From NCBI GenBank assembly GCA_001899765.1, contig MKWM01000028.1, positions 1 through 50,947 of the forward strand: a stretch of DNA of 50,947 nucleotides, read 5' to 3'. This DNA is from Thiobacillus sp. 63-78 (lineage in GTDB: Bacteria > Pseudomonadota > Gammaproteobacteria > Burkholderiales > Thiobacillaceae). The notes beneath the pieces were generated by a model. It made no database searches and was not told where the DNA came from. It was given only the letters and a program-made list of their open reading frames with translations. Shown piece after piece: positions 38,699-48,470 of this stretch (the first letter of the stretch is position 1; each line of letters starts with the position of its first letter). The position numbers were made by a program, and so were the translations under genes.

Positions 38699-40429
38699 AT
38701 GCGCGCCAGCCAGTTCTTCATTTCCACCACCAAGGAAGCCCCGTCCGAAGCCGAACTCGTCAGCCACAAGCTGATGCTGCGCGCCGGCCTCATCAAGCGC
38801 CTGGGATCGGGGCTGTATACCTGGATGCCGCTGGGTCTCAGGGCGCTGCGCCGGGTCGAAGCCGTGGTGCGCGAGGAGATGGAGCGCGCCGGCGCGATCG
38901 AACTCCTGATGCCGGTGGTGCAGCCGGCCGAGTTGTGGGAGGAAACCGGGCGCTGGGCGGTGTTCGGCCCGCAGATGCTGAAAATCAAGGACCGCCACCA
39001 GCGCGACTTCTGCTTCGGCCCCACCCACGAGGAGGTCATCACCGACGTCGCGCGCCGCGAGATCAAGAGCTACCGCCAGCTGCCGGTCAACTTCTACCAG
39101 ATCCAGATCAAGTTCCGCGACGAAATCCGCCCGCGCTTCGGCGTCATGCGCGCGCGCGAATTCCTGATGAAGGACGCCTATTCCTTTCACGCCAGCAAGG
39201 AGAGCCTCGCCGCCACCTACCAGACGATGTACGACGCCTACACGCGGATTTTCAGCCGGCTGGGGCTGACCTTCCGCGCGGTGGCGGCCGACACCGGCGC
39301 CATCGGCGGTTCGGGCTCGCACGAATTCCACGTGCTGGCCGATTCCGGCGAAGACCTGATCGCGTATTGCCCCGATTCCGGCTATGCCGCCAACGTCGAA
39401 CTCGCCGAGGCGCTTGCCCCTGCGGCGCCGCGCGCCGCGCCGCAGGAAACGCTGCGCGAGGTCGACACGCCGAAGCAGACCACCTGCGAGGACGTCGCCG
39501 CCCTGCTCGGTATTCCCCTCGAACGCACGGTGAAGCTCATCGCGGTCATGGTCGGGGAGCAGATGGTCGTCCTGCTGCTGCGCGGCGACCACATGCTGAA
39601 CGAAGTCAAACTCGGCAAGCTCGAAGGCATGGCCGATTTCCGCCTGGCGAACGAAGCCGAAATCCGCGCCGCCTTCGACTGCCCGCCCGGCTTTCTTGGG
39701 CCGGTCGGGATCGATCGCAGCAAAATCAAGCTTATTGCCGACCGCACGGTCACGGCGATGAGCGATTTCGTCTGCGGCGCCAACAAGCCCAAGTTCCACC
39801 TGGCCGGCGTCAATTTCGGCCGCGACCTGCAGGAACCGGATCGCGTGGCCGATATAAGGAATGTCGCCTCCGGCGACCCCAGCCCGGACGGCAAGGGTAC
39901 GCTCGCGCTATGCCGCGGCATCGAGGTCGGCCATGTGTTCCAGCTCGGCAGCAAATATTCGCAGGCGATGAATGCCACCTACCTGGACGAGGCCGGCCGC
40001 GCGCAGGCAATGGAAATGGGCTGCTACGGCATCGGCGTGTCGCGCATCGTCGCAGCGGCGATCGAGCAGAACCATGACGAGCGCGGCATCATCTGGCCGA
40101 CCACGATGGCACCGTTCTTGCTGGTGATTGTCGCAATTGGCTACGGCAAGAGCGAGACGGTTCAAAAAGCCGCCGATACGCTCTATGCTGAGCTGACCGC
40201 GGCTGGCTTCGACGTCCTGCTGGACGACCGCGACGAACGCCCCGGCGTGATGTTCGCCGACGCCGAACTGATCGGCATCCCGCACCGCCTCACGGTGGGC
40301 GAGCGCGGACTGAAGGATGGCGTGGTCGAATACCAGGCGCGCCGCGCCGCGCCGGGGCAGACCCACGCCGCGCAAACCATCGCGCTTGCCGACGCCAGGG
40401 TATTTTTGACAGAACTGCTGGAACGCTGA
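38699..40429 (+). CDS. proS: Prolyl-tRNA synthetase, bacterial type
   Basis: The 576-residue class II synthetase shows [20 protein letters not shown], motif 2 [20 protein letters not shown], a YbaK-like editing insertion between motifs 2 and 3 (about residues 230-400, [16 protein letters not shown]), motif 3 [13 protein letters not shown] and the C-terminal anticodon domain ([20 protein letters not shown]). It charges proline and clears Ala-tRNA(Pro). The transglycosylase gene starts right after its stop. Confidence 0.98.
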   Translation: MRASQFFISTTKEAPSEAELVSHKLMLRAGLIKRLGSGLYTWMPLGLRALRRVEAVVREEMERAGAIELLMPVVQPAELWEETGRWAVFGPQMLKIKDRHQRDFCFGPTHEEVITDVARREIKSYRQLPVNFYQIQIKFRDEIRPRFGVMRAREFLMKDAYSFHASKESLAATYQTMYDAYTRIFSRLGLTFRAVAADTGAIGGSGSHEFHVLADSGEDLIAYCPDSGYAANVELAEALAPAAPRAAPQETLREVDTPKQTTCEDVAALLGIPLERTVKLIAVMVGEQMVVLLLRGDHMLNEVKLGKLEGMADFRLANEAEIRAAFDCPPGFLGPVGIDRSKIKLIADRTVTAMSDFVCGANKPKFHLAGVNFGRDLQEPDRVADIRNVASGDPSPDGKGTLALCRGIEVGHVFQLGSKYSQAMNATYLDEAGRAQAMEMGCYGIGVSRIVAAAIEQNHDERGIIWPTTMAPFLLVIVAIGYGKSETVQKAADTLYAELTAAGFDVLLDDRDERPGVMFADAELIGIPHRLTVGERGLKDGVVEYQARRAAPGQTHAAQTIALADARVFLTELLER

Positions 40430-40430
40430 C

Positions 40431-41072
40431 ATGAATAAACGGACACCCATTGGTTTGCTGATCGCCGCTTGGCTGTGTGTCCAGCCCGCGCATGCGGGCG
40501 GACAGCTCGAAGAGGCGATGTCGGCCAATGTCCGTTCGTCCCTGCAACGTGCCCTGGCGGATACCCCGGTCACCCGCACCGCGTTCCGCAATCCGGCCGA
40601 CGGCGCTGCCTGGCTGAAGGACATGTCACAGCGGCTGGCCAAGCGCATGCCCGACGAGGACGAACGGCTTGAATTCCTGACCACGCTGCACTGGGAAGCC
40701 TCGCGCGCCGGCATCGACCCGCAGTTGATGCTGGGGTTGATCCAGGTGGAAAGCGGTTTTCGAAAATATGCCGTGTCGCCCGTCGGCGCCCGCGGCTACG
40801 CGCAGGTCATGCCCTTCTGGATCAAAACCATCGGCAACCCCAACCACAACCTGTTCCAGCTCCGCACCAATTTGCGCTACGGCGCACTGATCCTGCGCTA
40901 CTACATCGACATCGAGCATGGCGACCTGTTCCGCGCGCTCGGCCGCTACAACGGCAGCCTGGGCCAGCCGGAGTATCCGACGCTCGTGGTCAACGCCTGG
41001 AAGCGCTACTGGGATTACAGTCCCCGCACCCAGTCGGCCGACAATCGCGCGGATAACGGCCCGCGTAGCTGA
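40431..41072 (+). CDS. Lytic transglycosylase, SLT domain
   Basis: The 213-residue protein has a signal peptide (MNKRTPIGLLIAAWLCVQPA, cleaved after AHA) and a C-terminal SLT domain with the catalytic glutamate in LMLGLIQVESGFRKYAVSP, the GARGYAQVMPFW motif and ALGRYNGSLG. It cuts peptidoglycan in the periplasm. It begins 1 nt after the proS stop, so the two share a transcript, an arrangement seen in other betaproteobacteria. The 265 nt that follow hold no visible gene. Confidence 0.93.
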   Translation: MNKRTPIGLLIAAWLCVQPAHAGGQLEEAMSANVRSSLQRALADTPVTRTAFRNPADGAAWLKDMSQRLAKRMPDEDERLEFLTTLHWEASRAGIDPQLMLGLIQVESGFRKYAVSPVGARGYAQVMPFWIKTIGNPNHNLFQLRTNLRYGALILRYYIDIEHGDLFRALGRYNGSLGQPEYPTLVVNAWKRYWDYSPRTQSADNRADNGPRS

Positions 41073-41337
41073 AATCACCCGCCGGACAAGCAGGGATGTC
41101 CCCGTGCGCCTGCCGGGATCCTGTCCGGGAAAAGCCTGATACCGCCCTGCCGACGAATTTTCGACCAGTCGTCACACCCTCGACATTTTTCCGTCCCGCC
41201 CGTCGCAATCAACGTACGGCATCCCGTGTCATACGCATTGCAAAACAACAACTTAAAGTTTCTTCTTCACCGCGGCACAGTCCATGCAGGACATCCGTCA
41301 CAGGCTGACCACCTGCACGACAACAACGGAGGCAACC

Positions 41338-41841
41338 ATGGACATGACAATGCAATTGTCCCGCACGGTTAAGGGACAGGAGGAAATCTTCAACCTCGGC
41401 CATACCTTGCGGCCCAGACACCGGCAAATCCTGTTCAGCGTGGGGAATGGCATCTCGTTTGGCGAACTTTGCAAGAAGATGCCCCATTGCGCTGAACTGG
41501 AAGCGATGGTGAACGACTTGCTGCAAAGCGGGTTCATCCAGGCCCTGCGCAACATGGCATCGCCTTCGCAGCCCGCGCCGACCGCCTCGCGCAGCCAGGC
41601 TCCCGCAGCGCCCGCACCTGCGCAATCCGCCGCCCATCTGGAAAGCACCCGCACCTATGCGCTGGAATTCCTGGCGACCCTGGTGGGAACCAAGTCCCCG
41701 GCCTACCGGAAAATGAGCGAAGTACAGGATCTGGCCGGTTTCAACGCCATCCTGCCGACGTGCTACAAGGTGATCGCCGCGGTGGCGTCGCCGCACCAGG
41801 CGGCTGAAATGGAAGCCGAAATCGCCCGGCGCATGGCCTGA
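41338..41841 (+). CDS. Two-part hypothetical protein with a winged-helix-like start
   Basis: A GGAGG site lies 5 nt before ATG 41338, giving 167 residues. The first part (about 20-72) reads LRPRHRQILFSVGNGISFGE then KKMPHCAELEAMVNDLLQSG, like a small winged-helix domain. An Ala/Pro/Ser linker (about 76-98) joins a helical C-terminal part (YALEFLATLVGTKSPAYRKM). There is no membrane segment. I do not recognise the family; a DNA-binding or response-type role would be a guess. It stands alone, convergent with the adaptor gene. Confidence 0.75.
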   Translation: MDMTMQLSRTVKGQEEIFNLGHTLRPRHRQILFSVGNGISFGELCKKMPHCAELEAMVNDLLQSGFIQALRNMASPSQPAPTASRSQAPAAPAPAQSAAHLESTRTYALEFLATLVGTKSPAYRKMSEVQDLAGFNAILPTCYKVIAAVASPHQAAEMEAEIARRMA

Positions 41842-41874
41842 AGCGGCCGCCGGCAGGATCGGCCGGATTCAATC

Positions 41875-42387
41875 TCAACGCGACAGGACGATCAGCGGTT
41901 TCGGCTGGCAATCCGCCACCACGACGGTCCCGGAACCGCCCGGGATCGCGCTCACGACGCCGTCGAACGGCGCTTTCAGTTCGGCATCCGCCAGATTTTT
42001 CTGCGCGATCACCCGGCGTGCCTGGGCCGCGGACAGCGCGGCCTGGGCACGCGTGTAGCGCAATTCGGCGGCCTCCAGTTCGCTGGTCGACGACACCGTC
42101 CGGTCGTACAGTTCCTGCGCCCGTCCCTGCTCGCGCTTGGCATCGGCCTCATCGGCCTGCGCGCGCGCATGCTCCGCCACGGCTTCCTCGAGACGCGCCT
42201 GCAGGATGGTCTTGTCCAGACGCAGCAGGACAGCGCCTTTCTTCACGCGCTGGCCGGGCTTGACCAGCACCGATTCCACCACGCCGGATACGCGGGTGGT
42301 GAGTTCAACCTTGTCTGCGGCCCATGCCGGATTGATCCCCAGCAGGCTCAATCCGGACAGTGCAATGATCGTCATGTGCTGATTCAT
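41875..42387 (-). CDS. Very short HlyD/RND-type periplasmic adaptor
   Basis: A signal peptide (cleavage after AWA, about residue 23) is followed by a lipoyl-like half (VSGVVESVLVKPGQRVKKGA), a coiled-coil hairpin (about residues 57-125) and the second lipoyl half (AELKAPFDGVVSAIPGGSGT). At 170 residues it lacks the beta-barrel and membrane-proximal domains of normal adaptors (350-400 residues). The ending is intact, without sign of a frameshift. It overlaps the TolC gene by 4 nt. It may be a minimal adaptor or a decayed gene. Confidence 0.85.
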   Translation of the reverse strand: MNQHMTIIALSGLSLLGINPAWAADKVELTTRVSGVVESVLVKPGQRVKKGAVLLRLDKTILQARLEEAVAEHARAQADEADAKREQGRAQELYDRTVSSTSELEAAELRYTRAQAALSAAQARRVIAQKNLADAELKAPFDGVVSAIPGGSGTVVVADCQPKPLIVLSR

Positions 42388-43652
42388 TCTTGTGCTCCCT
42401 CAACAGGCGGCAGACTGCCGCCTGACAATGCCTGCAGACGCGCCAGCGCCAGCGCCAGCCTGTATTCCACCTGCTTGCGGCGTATCTGCGCCATCTGGGT
42501 TTCCGCCATGCTGGTACCCAGATTGGTTTTCAACTCCAGTTCGTATTCCGCGCGCGCGCGCTCCAGCGCCCAGTCGCGGTACTCGATCTGCTTGTCGGCG
42601 GCCACACGGCTGCTGCCACGCAGCCATTCGATTTCCTGCAGGGTCGCGAGCAGCGTGTCGGACAGATCGAATCTGAGTTTTTCCAGTTCGGCGCCGGCCC
42701 GTTCCTTTTGTGCCAGTTCGCGCGCAATGCGTGCATCCACGCGCCCTCCCTGATACAGCGGAATGGTGAACACCAGGCCGGCGCTTGCCTCGTCACGCGT
42801 CGTCGATTCCCGGCTGTAGCCGCCGCCGATGACTTCGGCATCAAGTGTCGGATGGCGTTCCGCCCGTATCGCCGCCAGCCGCGCATCCGACGCCGACAAG
42901 CGGGCCTGCAGGGCAAGAATGCGGGGATTCCTGGCCATGACCCAGGGCAGCAGGGCTTCGTATGCCGGCACGGGCCGGGCATTGTCCTTGAGTTCGGGTT
43001 CGACGAGGTCGACAGGCAGCGTGCCGGGACGATAGATCGCCTGGGCAAGCTGCTGCCGCGCGCTGCGCATGCGCTGCTGGCTGGCGTTGCGGCGCTCGCG
43101 GTTATCCTGGTACTCGGCTTCCAGTTTCGAAAGGCTGGGCTGGCTGATCTGCCCCACCTTGTAGCGATCGTTGGCGTTGTCCCAGGCGACGTAGGCGACC
43201 GCCATGAATTCGTTGTCGGCGGCATATTGCCTGTCGGCCATGAGGACATCGAAATAGCGCGCCATGATGTCGATGCGGCGCAGGTACTCGACGCTGTAGA
43301 GCGCTTCCTGCCGGGCGGCGACTTCCTGGTCCGCCGCGGCAATCGCCTGGCTGGTTCGGCCGAAGTCGAGCAGCGGCTTGCGCGCCACGATGCGGCCGAT
43401 GTTGTCGGGCTTCCAGTCGCCATCCGGCCGGCGTCCCGTACGCAGGCTGCCATCCAGGAACAGGCTGAAGTCCTGGCGGCTGCCCGCCTCCTCGCGGTTG
43501 GCGCGCGCCACAGCCAGATCGCTTTCTGCCATCCGCCGGTCGGGATGCGGCGACGCCACGCTCGCCAGCGCCTCATCCAGCGTCAGCTGTTCCGCCAGGG
43601 CCGTGGCGGGCAACGCCCATGCCAGCAACGCGAGCCACGCCGCGCGCATCAT
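42384..43652 (-). CDS. TolC-family outer-membrane efflux protein
   Basis: The 422-residue protein has a signal peptide (about 1-20) and the TolC pattern of two repeated coiled-coil/strand halves, for example LTLDEALASVASPHPDRRMA, KPLLDFGRTSQAIAAADQEV and VFTIPLYQGGRVDARIAREL. It should form an outer-membrane channel. It overlaps both neighbours by 4 nt, so it is translationally coupled to the thioredoxin-like and adaptor genes. No inner-membrane pump gene is present. Confidence 0.92.
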   Translation of the reverse strand: MMRAAWLALLAWALPATALAEQLTLDEALASVASPHPDRRMAESDLAVARANREEAGSRQDFSLFLDGSLRTGRRPDGDWKPDNIGRIVARKPLLDFGRTSQAIAAADQEVAARQEALYSVEYLRRIDIMARYFDVLMADRQYAADNEFMAVAYVAWDNANDRYKVGQISQPSLSKLEAEYQDNRERRNASQQRMRSARQQLAQAIYRPGTLPVDLVEPELKDNARPVPAYEALLPWVMARNPRILALQARLSASDARLAAIRAERHPTLDAEVIGGGYSRESTTRDEASAGLVFTIPLYQGGRVDARIARELAQKERAGAELEKLRFDLSDTLLATLQEIEWLRGSSRVAADKQIEYRDWALERARAEYELELKTNLGTSMAETQMAQIRRKQVEYRLALALARLQALSGGSLPPVEGAQE

Positions 43653-44155
43653 TTCCCTTGCTTGTATTTGATGAAGGGTTCGGTCGCGTAGGCGCCGTCG
43701 GCCACGTACTTGCCGAGCAGCAGGAATTCGGCCTTATCCTTGGTGGGTCCGGTCTGGCGTGCCATCACCTTGCCGTCGAGGCCGATGAACAGCATCGTGG
43801 GCGTGGCACGCACGCGGTTAGCCAGGGCAAAGGCCTTTTCGGTGGTGTGCTTGCCCTGGAAATCGGTCATCTGCGTATCGCCATTGACGTCGACCGAATA
43901 CACCAGGAATAGCGCCCGATAGGTGTCCTGGACGTCGGACTGGTTGAGGATGGTGCTTTTCATGCGTTCGCAAAACGGACAGTCGTCCATTTCAAAGAAC
44001 AGAAAAATGCCCTTCTTGCCCTGCTCACGGGCGGTCTGGAGCTCAGCATGGAAATCACCGAACTTGGGCTGGAAAAAATGACTGAGGGGGTCGCGCGTCT
44101 CCGCTTGGGCCGAGACGGCAAATAGCATCAGAAACGCAATGAACAATCGACGCAT
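43649..44155 (-). CDS. Periplasmic thioredoxin-fold protein (CPFC)
   Basis: The 168-residue protein has a signal peptide (MRRLFIAFLMLFAVSAQA) and a thioredoxin fold with the redox motif DDCPFCERMK (about residues 57-66) and the cis-proline in RATPTMLF. The type resembles SoxW and other periplasmic reductases. It is the second gene of a four-gene operon, overlapping the TolC gene by 4 nt. A role in reducing periplasmic thiols for its neighbours is inference. Confidence 0.9.
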   Translation of the reverse strand: MRRLFIAFLMLFAVSAQAETRDPLSHFFQPKFGDFHAELQTAREQGKKGIFLFFEMDDCPFCERMKSTILNQSDVQDTYRALFLVYSVDVNGDTQMTDFQGKHTTEKAFALANRVRATPTMLFIGLDGKVMARQTGPTKDKAEFLLLGKYVADGAYATEPFIKYKQGK

Positions 44156-44179
44156 GGTGTTTCCTCGTTATGCAATGGT

Positions 44180-44674
44180 TTACTTCCTGGTACGCGGACC
44201 TTGCCTGGCGATGAAGCTTTCCACCGATTCACGCGTAATCGCACCTACCTGCTCGGCCACCATTTTACCGTCCGGGTTGTACAGATAGGTCGTTGGCAGG
44301 CCCCGCACCGGTCCGATCTGGCTGGCCACCCGGGCATTGCCGAGTACGATCGGATAATCGACCAGCAGCCCGTCCGCGAAGTCGGTCACCTGCCTGGCAT
44401 TGCGATAATCCATGGCGATGCCGATGACGACGAGGTTGTTCTTCTTGTCGCCGTGCAGCGCGATCAGGTCCGGGATTTCCTCCAGACAGGGCGGACACCA
44501 GGTTGCCCAGAAATTCACCAGCACCCACTTGCCCTTGTAGCCCTCCAGCGTATGGGTCTTGCCGCCGGTATCGGTCAGCTTGAATCCGCCGGCCTGAGCC
44601 CAGGAAGCGAACAGCGCCAGCAACAATCCAGTCAGCCATATCGGATAAAATCGACCACTTTGTAATGTCTGCAT
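44180..44674 (-). CDS. TlpA-like thioredoxin-family protein
   Basis: The 164-residue protein has an N-terminal signal or anchor (FYPIWLTGLLLALFASWAQA) and a TlpA/ResA-type domain: KWVLVNFWATWCPPCLEEIP with the CPPC motif and RGLPTTYLYNPDG with the cis-proline. It probably reduces disulfides, for example in cytochrome c maturation. An in-frame ATG at 44689 would add five residues and overlap the fumC start. The two thioredoxin genes are 24 nt apart, so they likely share an operon. Confidence 0.9.
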   Translation of the reverse strand: MQTLQSGRFYPIWLTGLLLALFASWAQAGGFKLTDTGGKTHTLEGYKGKWVLVNFWATWCPPCLEEIPDLIALHGDKKNNLVVIGIAMDYRNARQVTDFADGLLVDYPIVLGNARVASQIGPVRGLPTTYLYNPDGKMVAEQVGAITRESVESFIARQGPRTRK

Positions 44675-44687
44675 TGGTTTTACCGTC

Positions 44688-46103
44688 ATGAATGAATCCG
44701 CCACGAATACATTTCGTATCGAGAAGGACTCGCTGGGCGAAGTCCAGGTTCCCGTGGAGGCCTGGTACGGCGCACAAACCGCGCGCGCCGTGGCCAATTT
44801 TCCCATTTCGGGCCGCTTTCCGGATAAGGATTTCGTACTATCCCACGTCCGCATCAAGCTCGCCGCCGCGCGCGCCAACTGCCAGCCGGGCTGGCTGGGC
44901 GAACAGAAGCGCGACGCCATTGCCGCCGCCTGCGAGCGGATTCTGGCCGGCGAATTCCTCGACCAGTTCGTCGTCGACCGTTTCCAGGCCGGCGCCGGCA
45001 CCAGCCACAACATGAACAGCAACGAGGTCGTCGCCAACCTCGCCAACGTCGCGCTCGGCGGTGAAAAGGGCACGTACAGGCCGGTCAACCCCAACGACGA
45101 CGTCAACATGGGACAGTCGACCAACGACACCATTCCCACCGCGATCCGCCTCACCGTACTGGCCAAACTGCCGCGGCTGGTCGCCGCGGCGCACGCGATG
45201 GCAGCCGAATTCAGCCGTCTGGCCGAACGCGAGCAGGACACGGTCAAATCCGGCCGCACCCATTTGCAGGACGCCGTGCCGACCACGCTGGGGCAGGAAT
45301 TCGCCGGCTACGCCTGGACGCTCGCCCGCTGCGCCGCCAGCCTCGAAACCGTGCGTCCGGCCTTGTGCGAAATCGGCCTCGGTGGCTCGGCCGCCGGTAC
45401 CGGCCTCAACACCTCGCCCGACTACCCGGCGCGCGTCGCCGCCGAACTGGCGACGCTCACCGGCGAGCCGATCACGGTCGGCAATCTCGTCGCGCAAATG
45501 CAGTCGATGAACGACCTCGCGCGACTGTCGGGCGAGATTCGCAATCTGGCACTGGAACTCACGCGCATTGCCAACGACCTGCGTCTGCTCGCTTCCGGCC
45601 CGCGTACCGGCCTCGGAGAAATCCAGTTGCCGCCGGTGCAGCCGGGGTCTTCGATCATGCCCGGCAAGGTCAACCCGGTGATGTTCGAGATGCTGAACCA
45701 GGTGTGTTTTCAGGTGCTGGGGCAGGATGCCGCGGTGTCGTTCATGGTGCAGGCCGGCCAGATGGAACTCAACGTCATGATGCCCGCGCTCGGCTCCGCG
45801 CTGTTCGACGCGATGGACTGGCTGACCAACGCGATGCACGCGGCGACCGAAAAGAACCTCAAGGGCATCGTCGTCAACCGCGAGCGTTGCGCCTTCTTCA
45901 TTCACCAGAGCGTTGCGCTCGCGACGCTCTTGAACACGCAGATCGGCTACGCCGCCGCCGCCGAAGTCGCCAAGGAATCGGAACAATCCGGCCGCCCGGT
46001 GCGCGAGATCGTCGCCGGGCGCGGGCTGATGGATGCCGCCGCATTTGACGCGCTGGTGCTCGCCGCGGCGAAGGGAATCGGCTCGGGAGGCGGCGCCGGC
46101 TGA
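44688..46103 (+). CDS. fumC: Class II fumarate hydratase
   Basis: FumC interconverts fumarate and malate in the citric acid cycle. The 471-residue protein has GTSHNMNSNEV, SGRTHLQDAVPTTLGQEF, the signature GSSIMPGKVNPVMFEM (catalytic serine loop) and QMELNVMMP. Its start lies only 13 nt from that of the divergent tlpA-like gene. The stop overlaps the ylqF start (TGATG). Confidence 0.96.
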   Translation: MNESATNTFRIEKDSLGEVQVPVEAWYGAQTARAVANFPISGRFPDKDFVLSHVRIKLAAARANCQPGWLGEQKRDAIAAACERILAGEFLDQFVVDRFQAGAGTSHNMNSNEVVANLANVALGGEKGTYRPVNPNDDVNMGQSTNDTIPTAIRLTVLAKLPRLVAAAHAMAAEFSRLAEREQDTVKSGRTHLQDAVPTTLGQEFAGYAWTLARCAASLETVRPALCEIGLGGSAAGTGLNTSPDYPARVAAELATLTGEPITVGNLVAQMQSMNDLARLSGEIRNLALELTRIANDLRLLASGPRTGLGEIQLPPVQPGSSIMPGKVNPVMFEMLNQVCFQVLGQDAAVSFMVQAGQMELNVMMPALGSALFDAMDWLTNAMHAATEKNLKGIVVNRERCAFFIHQSVALATLLNTQIGYAAAAEVAKESEQSGRPVREIVAGRGLMDAAAFDALVLAAAKGIGSGGGAG

Positions 46104-46972
46104 TGGCAATCCAGTGGTTTCCCGGCCACATGACCGCCGCCCGCAAGAAGGCGGCCGAGACGATGGCCGAAATCGACGTGGTGATCGAAGTGCTCGACGC
46201 CCGCGTGCCCGAGGCCGGCAGCAACCCCATGATCCACGAGCTGCGCGCGCACCGGCAGCGCCCCTGCCTCAAGGTCCTGAACAAGAGCGACCTCGCCGAC
46301 CCCGCCGCCACCGCCGCGTGGATCGCGTATTTCGAGCGGCAGCCCGGCGTAAAAGCCGTCGCCATCTCGGCCAAGAAGCCCGGCGACGTCGCGAAGCTGC
46401 CCGCACTGGCGCAGAAACTCGCGCCGCACCGCGACGATAACTTCAAGCCGCTGCGGCTGATGATCATGGGCATCCCCAACGTCGGCAAATCCACGCTGAT
46501 GAACGCGCTGGTGAAGAAAAAAATCGCCAAGGTCGGCGACGAGCCCGCCGTCACCAAGTCGCAGCAGCGCATCAACCTCAGCCCGCGCCTCACCCTCGTC
46601 GACACCCCCGGTCTCATGTGGCCGAAGATCGAGCACGATTCCGACGGCTACCTGCTCGCCGCCTGCCACGCCATCGGCAAGAACGCCGTCATCGACGAAA
46701 CCGTCGCCGAATTTCTCGCCGGAATATTGCTCGCCCGCTACCCGCGGGCGCTGGTGGATCGCTACAAGATCAAGCTCGACGGCCTCGACCCCGTGGGCGT
46801 CGTCGAAGCCGTGGCGAAGAAGCGCGGCTGCCTGCGTCAGGGGCGCGGCGGCGAGCTCGATCTGGAAAAGGCCGCCAATATCCTGCTCACCGATTTCAGG
46901 AGCGGGGCGTTGGGGCGGATCAGTCTGGAGACGCCGGCGACGCGGGCGGCGATGTTAATAAATAGTATCTAG
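46103..46972 (+). CDS. ylqF: Ribosome biogenesis GTPase YlqF/RbgA
   Basis: The 289-residue protein is a circularly permuted GTPase: G4 LNKSDL comes first (about residue 60), followed by G1 [14 protein letters not shown] (about 124-137) and G3 DTPG. The start MAIQWFPGHMTAARKKAAE is diagnostic. It acts in large-subunit assembly. It is the last gene of the ordinary chromosomal part; GC content falls right after its stop. Confidence 0.95.
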   Translation: MAIQWFPGHMTAARKKAAETMAEIDVVIEVLDARVPEAGSNPMIHELRAHRQRPCLKVLNKSDLADPAATAAWIAYFERQPGVKAVAISAKKPGDVAKLPALAQKLAPHRDDNFKPLRLMIMGIPNVGKSTLMNALVKKKIAKVGDEPAVTKSQQRINLSPRLTLVDTPGLMWPKIEHDSDGYLLAACHAIGKNAVIDETVAEFLAGILLARYPRALVDRYKIKLDGLDPVGVVEAVAKKRGCLRQGRGGELDLEKAANILLTDFRSGALGRISLETPATRAAMLINSI

Positions 46973-47128
46973 AGATTTCTACCCATACAGTTTTTTGAAG
47001 TGGTCCGCGCAGATCAGGAACGGTCCCCTGTTGTCGTCCTGAGGATCAGCGTGCGTGAGCCCGCCATCCCCCTAGATCCCGATGCAAACGTCGCAGAAAT
47101 GCCGGCGATGGCTTGCCAATCAAGCCCT

Positions 47129-48463
47129 TTAGAATGCAATCTGCGTCTGCAGAGTGAATCTGTCGGCCCCGAAACCCGTACCCGTAAAGCCCTCACCATC
47201 ATAACGCGTATACGCTGCCATCACTTTGGCATGATTGCCTTTGAGGTAATAGTTCACTCCGACAGTGTACTCAGTCAATTTCTCCCATGCGAAACCGGTC
47301 GGGCCGGCATACCAGTTTGATTCGCGACCACCGCCCGTATTGAAGTCTTGCGGTGCACCCCATTTAACATGGCTGACACGCTGTGCGAGTTCGACTTTCC
47401 CGGGGACGATGTAATAGCCCGCCTGTTCGCCCCAACCATAAGAATCGTAGTCGCTGGTATTGCCATTCGGCTGGTTGTTCTTCCAGTAGGCACTCAACTG
47501 GCCGCCGAAGTTACGATAACGGTAATTCAAAGAAGCCGTCATACCGTAAGTTTTCTCACCAGCATCGTCGTTAGCCCACTTCGAAGTGTATTCCACAGGG
47601 TTGTACATGCCTGAAACCCACAGAGACAGTTGAGGCCGGGAAGGGCCTCCAGGCGTTGTATCCGTTTCTTTGTATCCATAGGGATCCAGGATATCGTAAT
47701 TGAGGTTAACGATAGTCGCGAGATCGGTATGCAGGTTCGTGGAATTCCCTATGTCAGAACCAGCAATCGAATTCGATAACGATACGCTGTAGGCCAGTTT
47801 TCCAGCCTTGCCTGAGGCACGGACACCTGTCTGTCTGCCCAGGGAGAATGACCACTCAGCGAGGGAAAGGTCAGGAAGCAAATACTGGCCGATATCCACG
47901 TAATACTGATACGTATAGGCACTCCAGTACTTACCCATTTCAATTGTCAGGTAGGGGCTGAAAGTTTTCGACAGTTCGGCATCGAGCAAGGTCATACCAT
48001 CCGAAGTCCCGCCTTGCAGGGTGAACCAGTATCCAATGCTGGGGTCGGCAACGCTTCCTGAAAAATACAAACGTCCGAGGAAGATGTCGAAGCTGCTCGT
48101 ATTGCTCTCCGTGCCGCCTAGTTGCTGGACATCGGATGTCTTGAAATAGGTGTAACGTGGTTGGAGCAGGCCGTTAATCCTGAGTGAATGATTGCCGCTG
48201 GCGTCTTTGACGTAGAAGCCTTCGTCATACCCCGCAGTGACGGACGAGACGGTTTCGGGGGCTTTGGCTTTAGCGCTGGCGCTAGCGAGTTCGTTGATGC
48301 GCTGCTCGAGTATGATGCTTTTCGCACGTTGCTCCTCAAGCTGCTGCCTGAGTATTTGAAGTTCTTCATTCGTATCGGCCAATGCGGGCATTGCAAGCAG
48401 GGCGATGCTGATGCCAGTCAGCGCATGCACTGGAATACGTAAACGAAATTTTCTTGTGTTCAT
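47129..48463 (-). CDS. Outer-membrane porin, OprP-like, with coiled-coil start
   Basis: The 444-residue protein has a signal peptide (about 1-29), a coiled coil (EELQILRQQLEEQRAKSIIL, about 33-63) and a beta-barrel rich in aromatic strands, for example LRINGLLQPRYTYFKTSDVQ and VGVNYYLKGNHAKVMAAYTR, ending with the outer-membrane signal TLQTQIAF. This is the layout of phosphate-selective (OprO/P) porins, though the substrate is not known. Its codon use and GC are lower than the core genes. The AAAGGGA site before its ATG lies within the IS5-derived DNA upstream. Confidence 0.87.
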   Translation of the reverse strand: MNTRKFRLRIPVHALTGISIALLAMPALADTNEELQILRQQLEEQRAKSIILEQRINELASASAKAKAPETVSSVTAGYDEGFYVKDASGNHSLRINGLLQPRYTYFKTSDVQQLGGTESNTSSFDIFLGRLYFSGSVADPSIGYWFTLQGGTSDGMTLLDAELSKTFSPYLTIEMGKYWSAYTYQYYVDIGQYLLPDLSLAEWSFSLGRQTGVRASGKAGKLAYSVSLSNSIAGSDIGNSTNLHTDLATIVNLNYDILDPYGYKETDTTPGGPSRPQLSLWVSGMYNPVEYTSKWANDDAGEKTYGMTASLNYRYRNFGGQLSAYWKNNQPNGNTSDYDSYGWGEQAGYYIVPGKVELAQRVSHVKWGAPQDFNTGGGRESNWYAGPTGFAWEKLTEYTVGVNYYLKGNHAKVMAAYTRYDGEGFTGTGFGADRFTLQTQIAF

Positions 48464-48470
48464 CGTGTAT

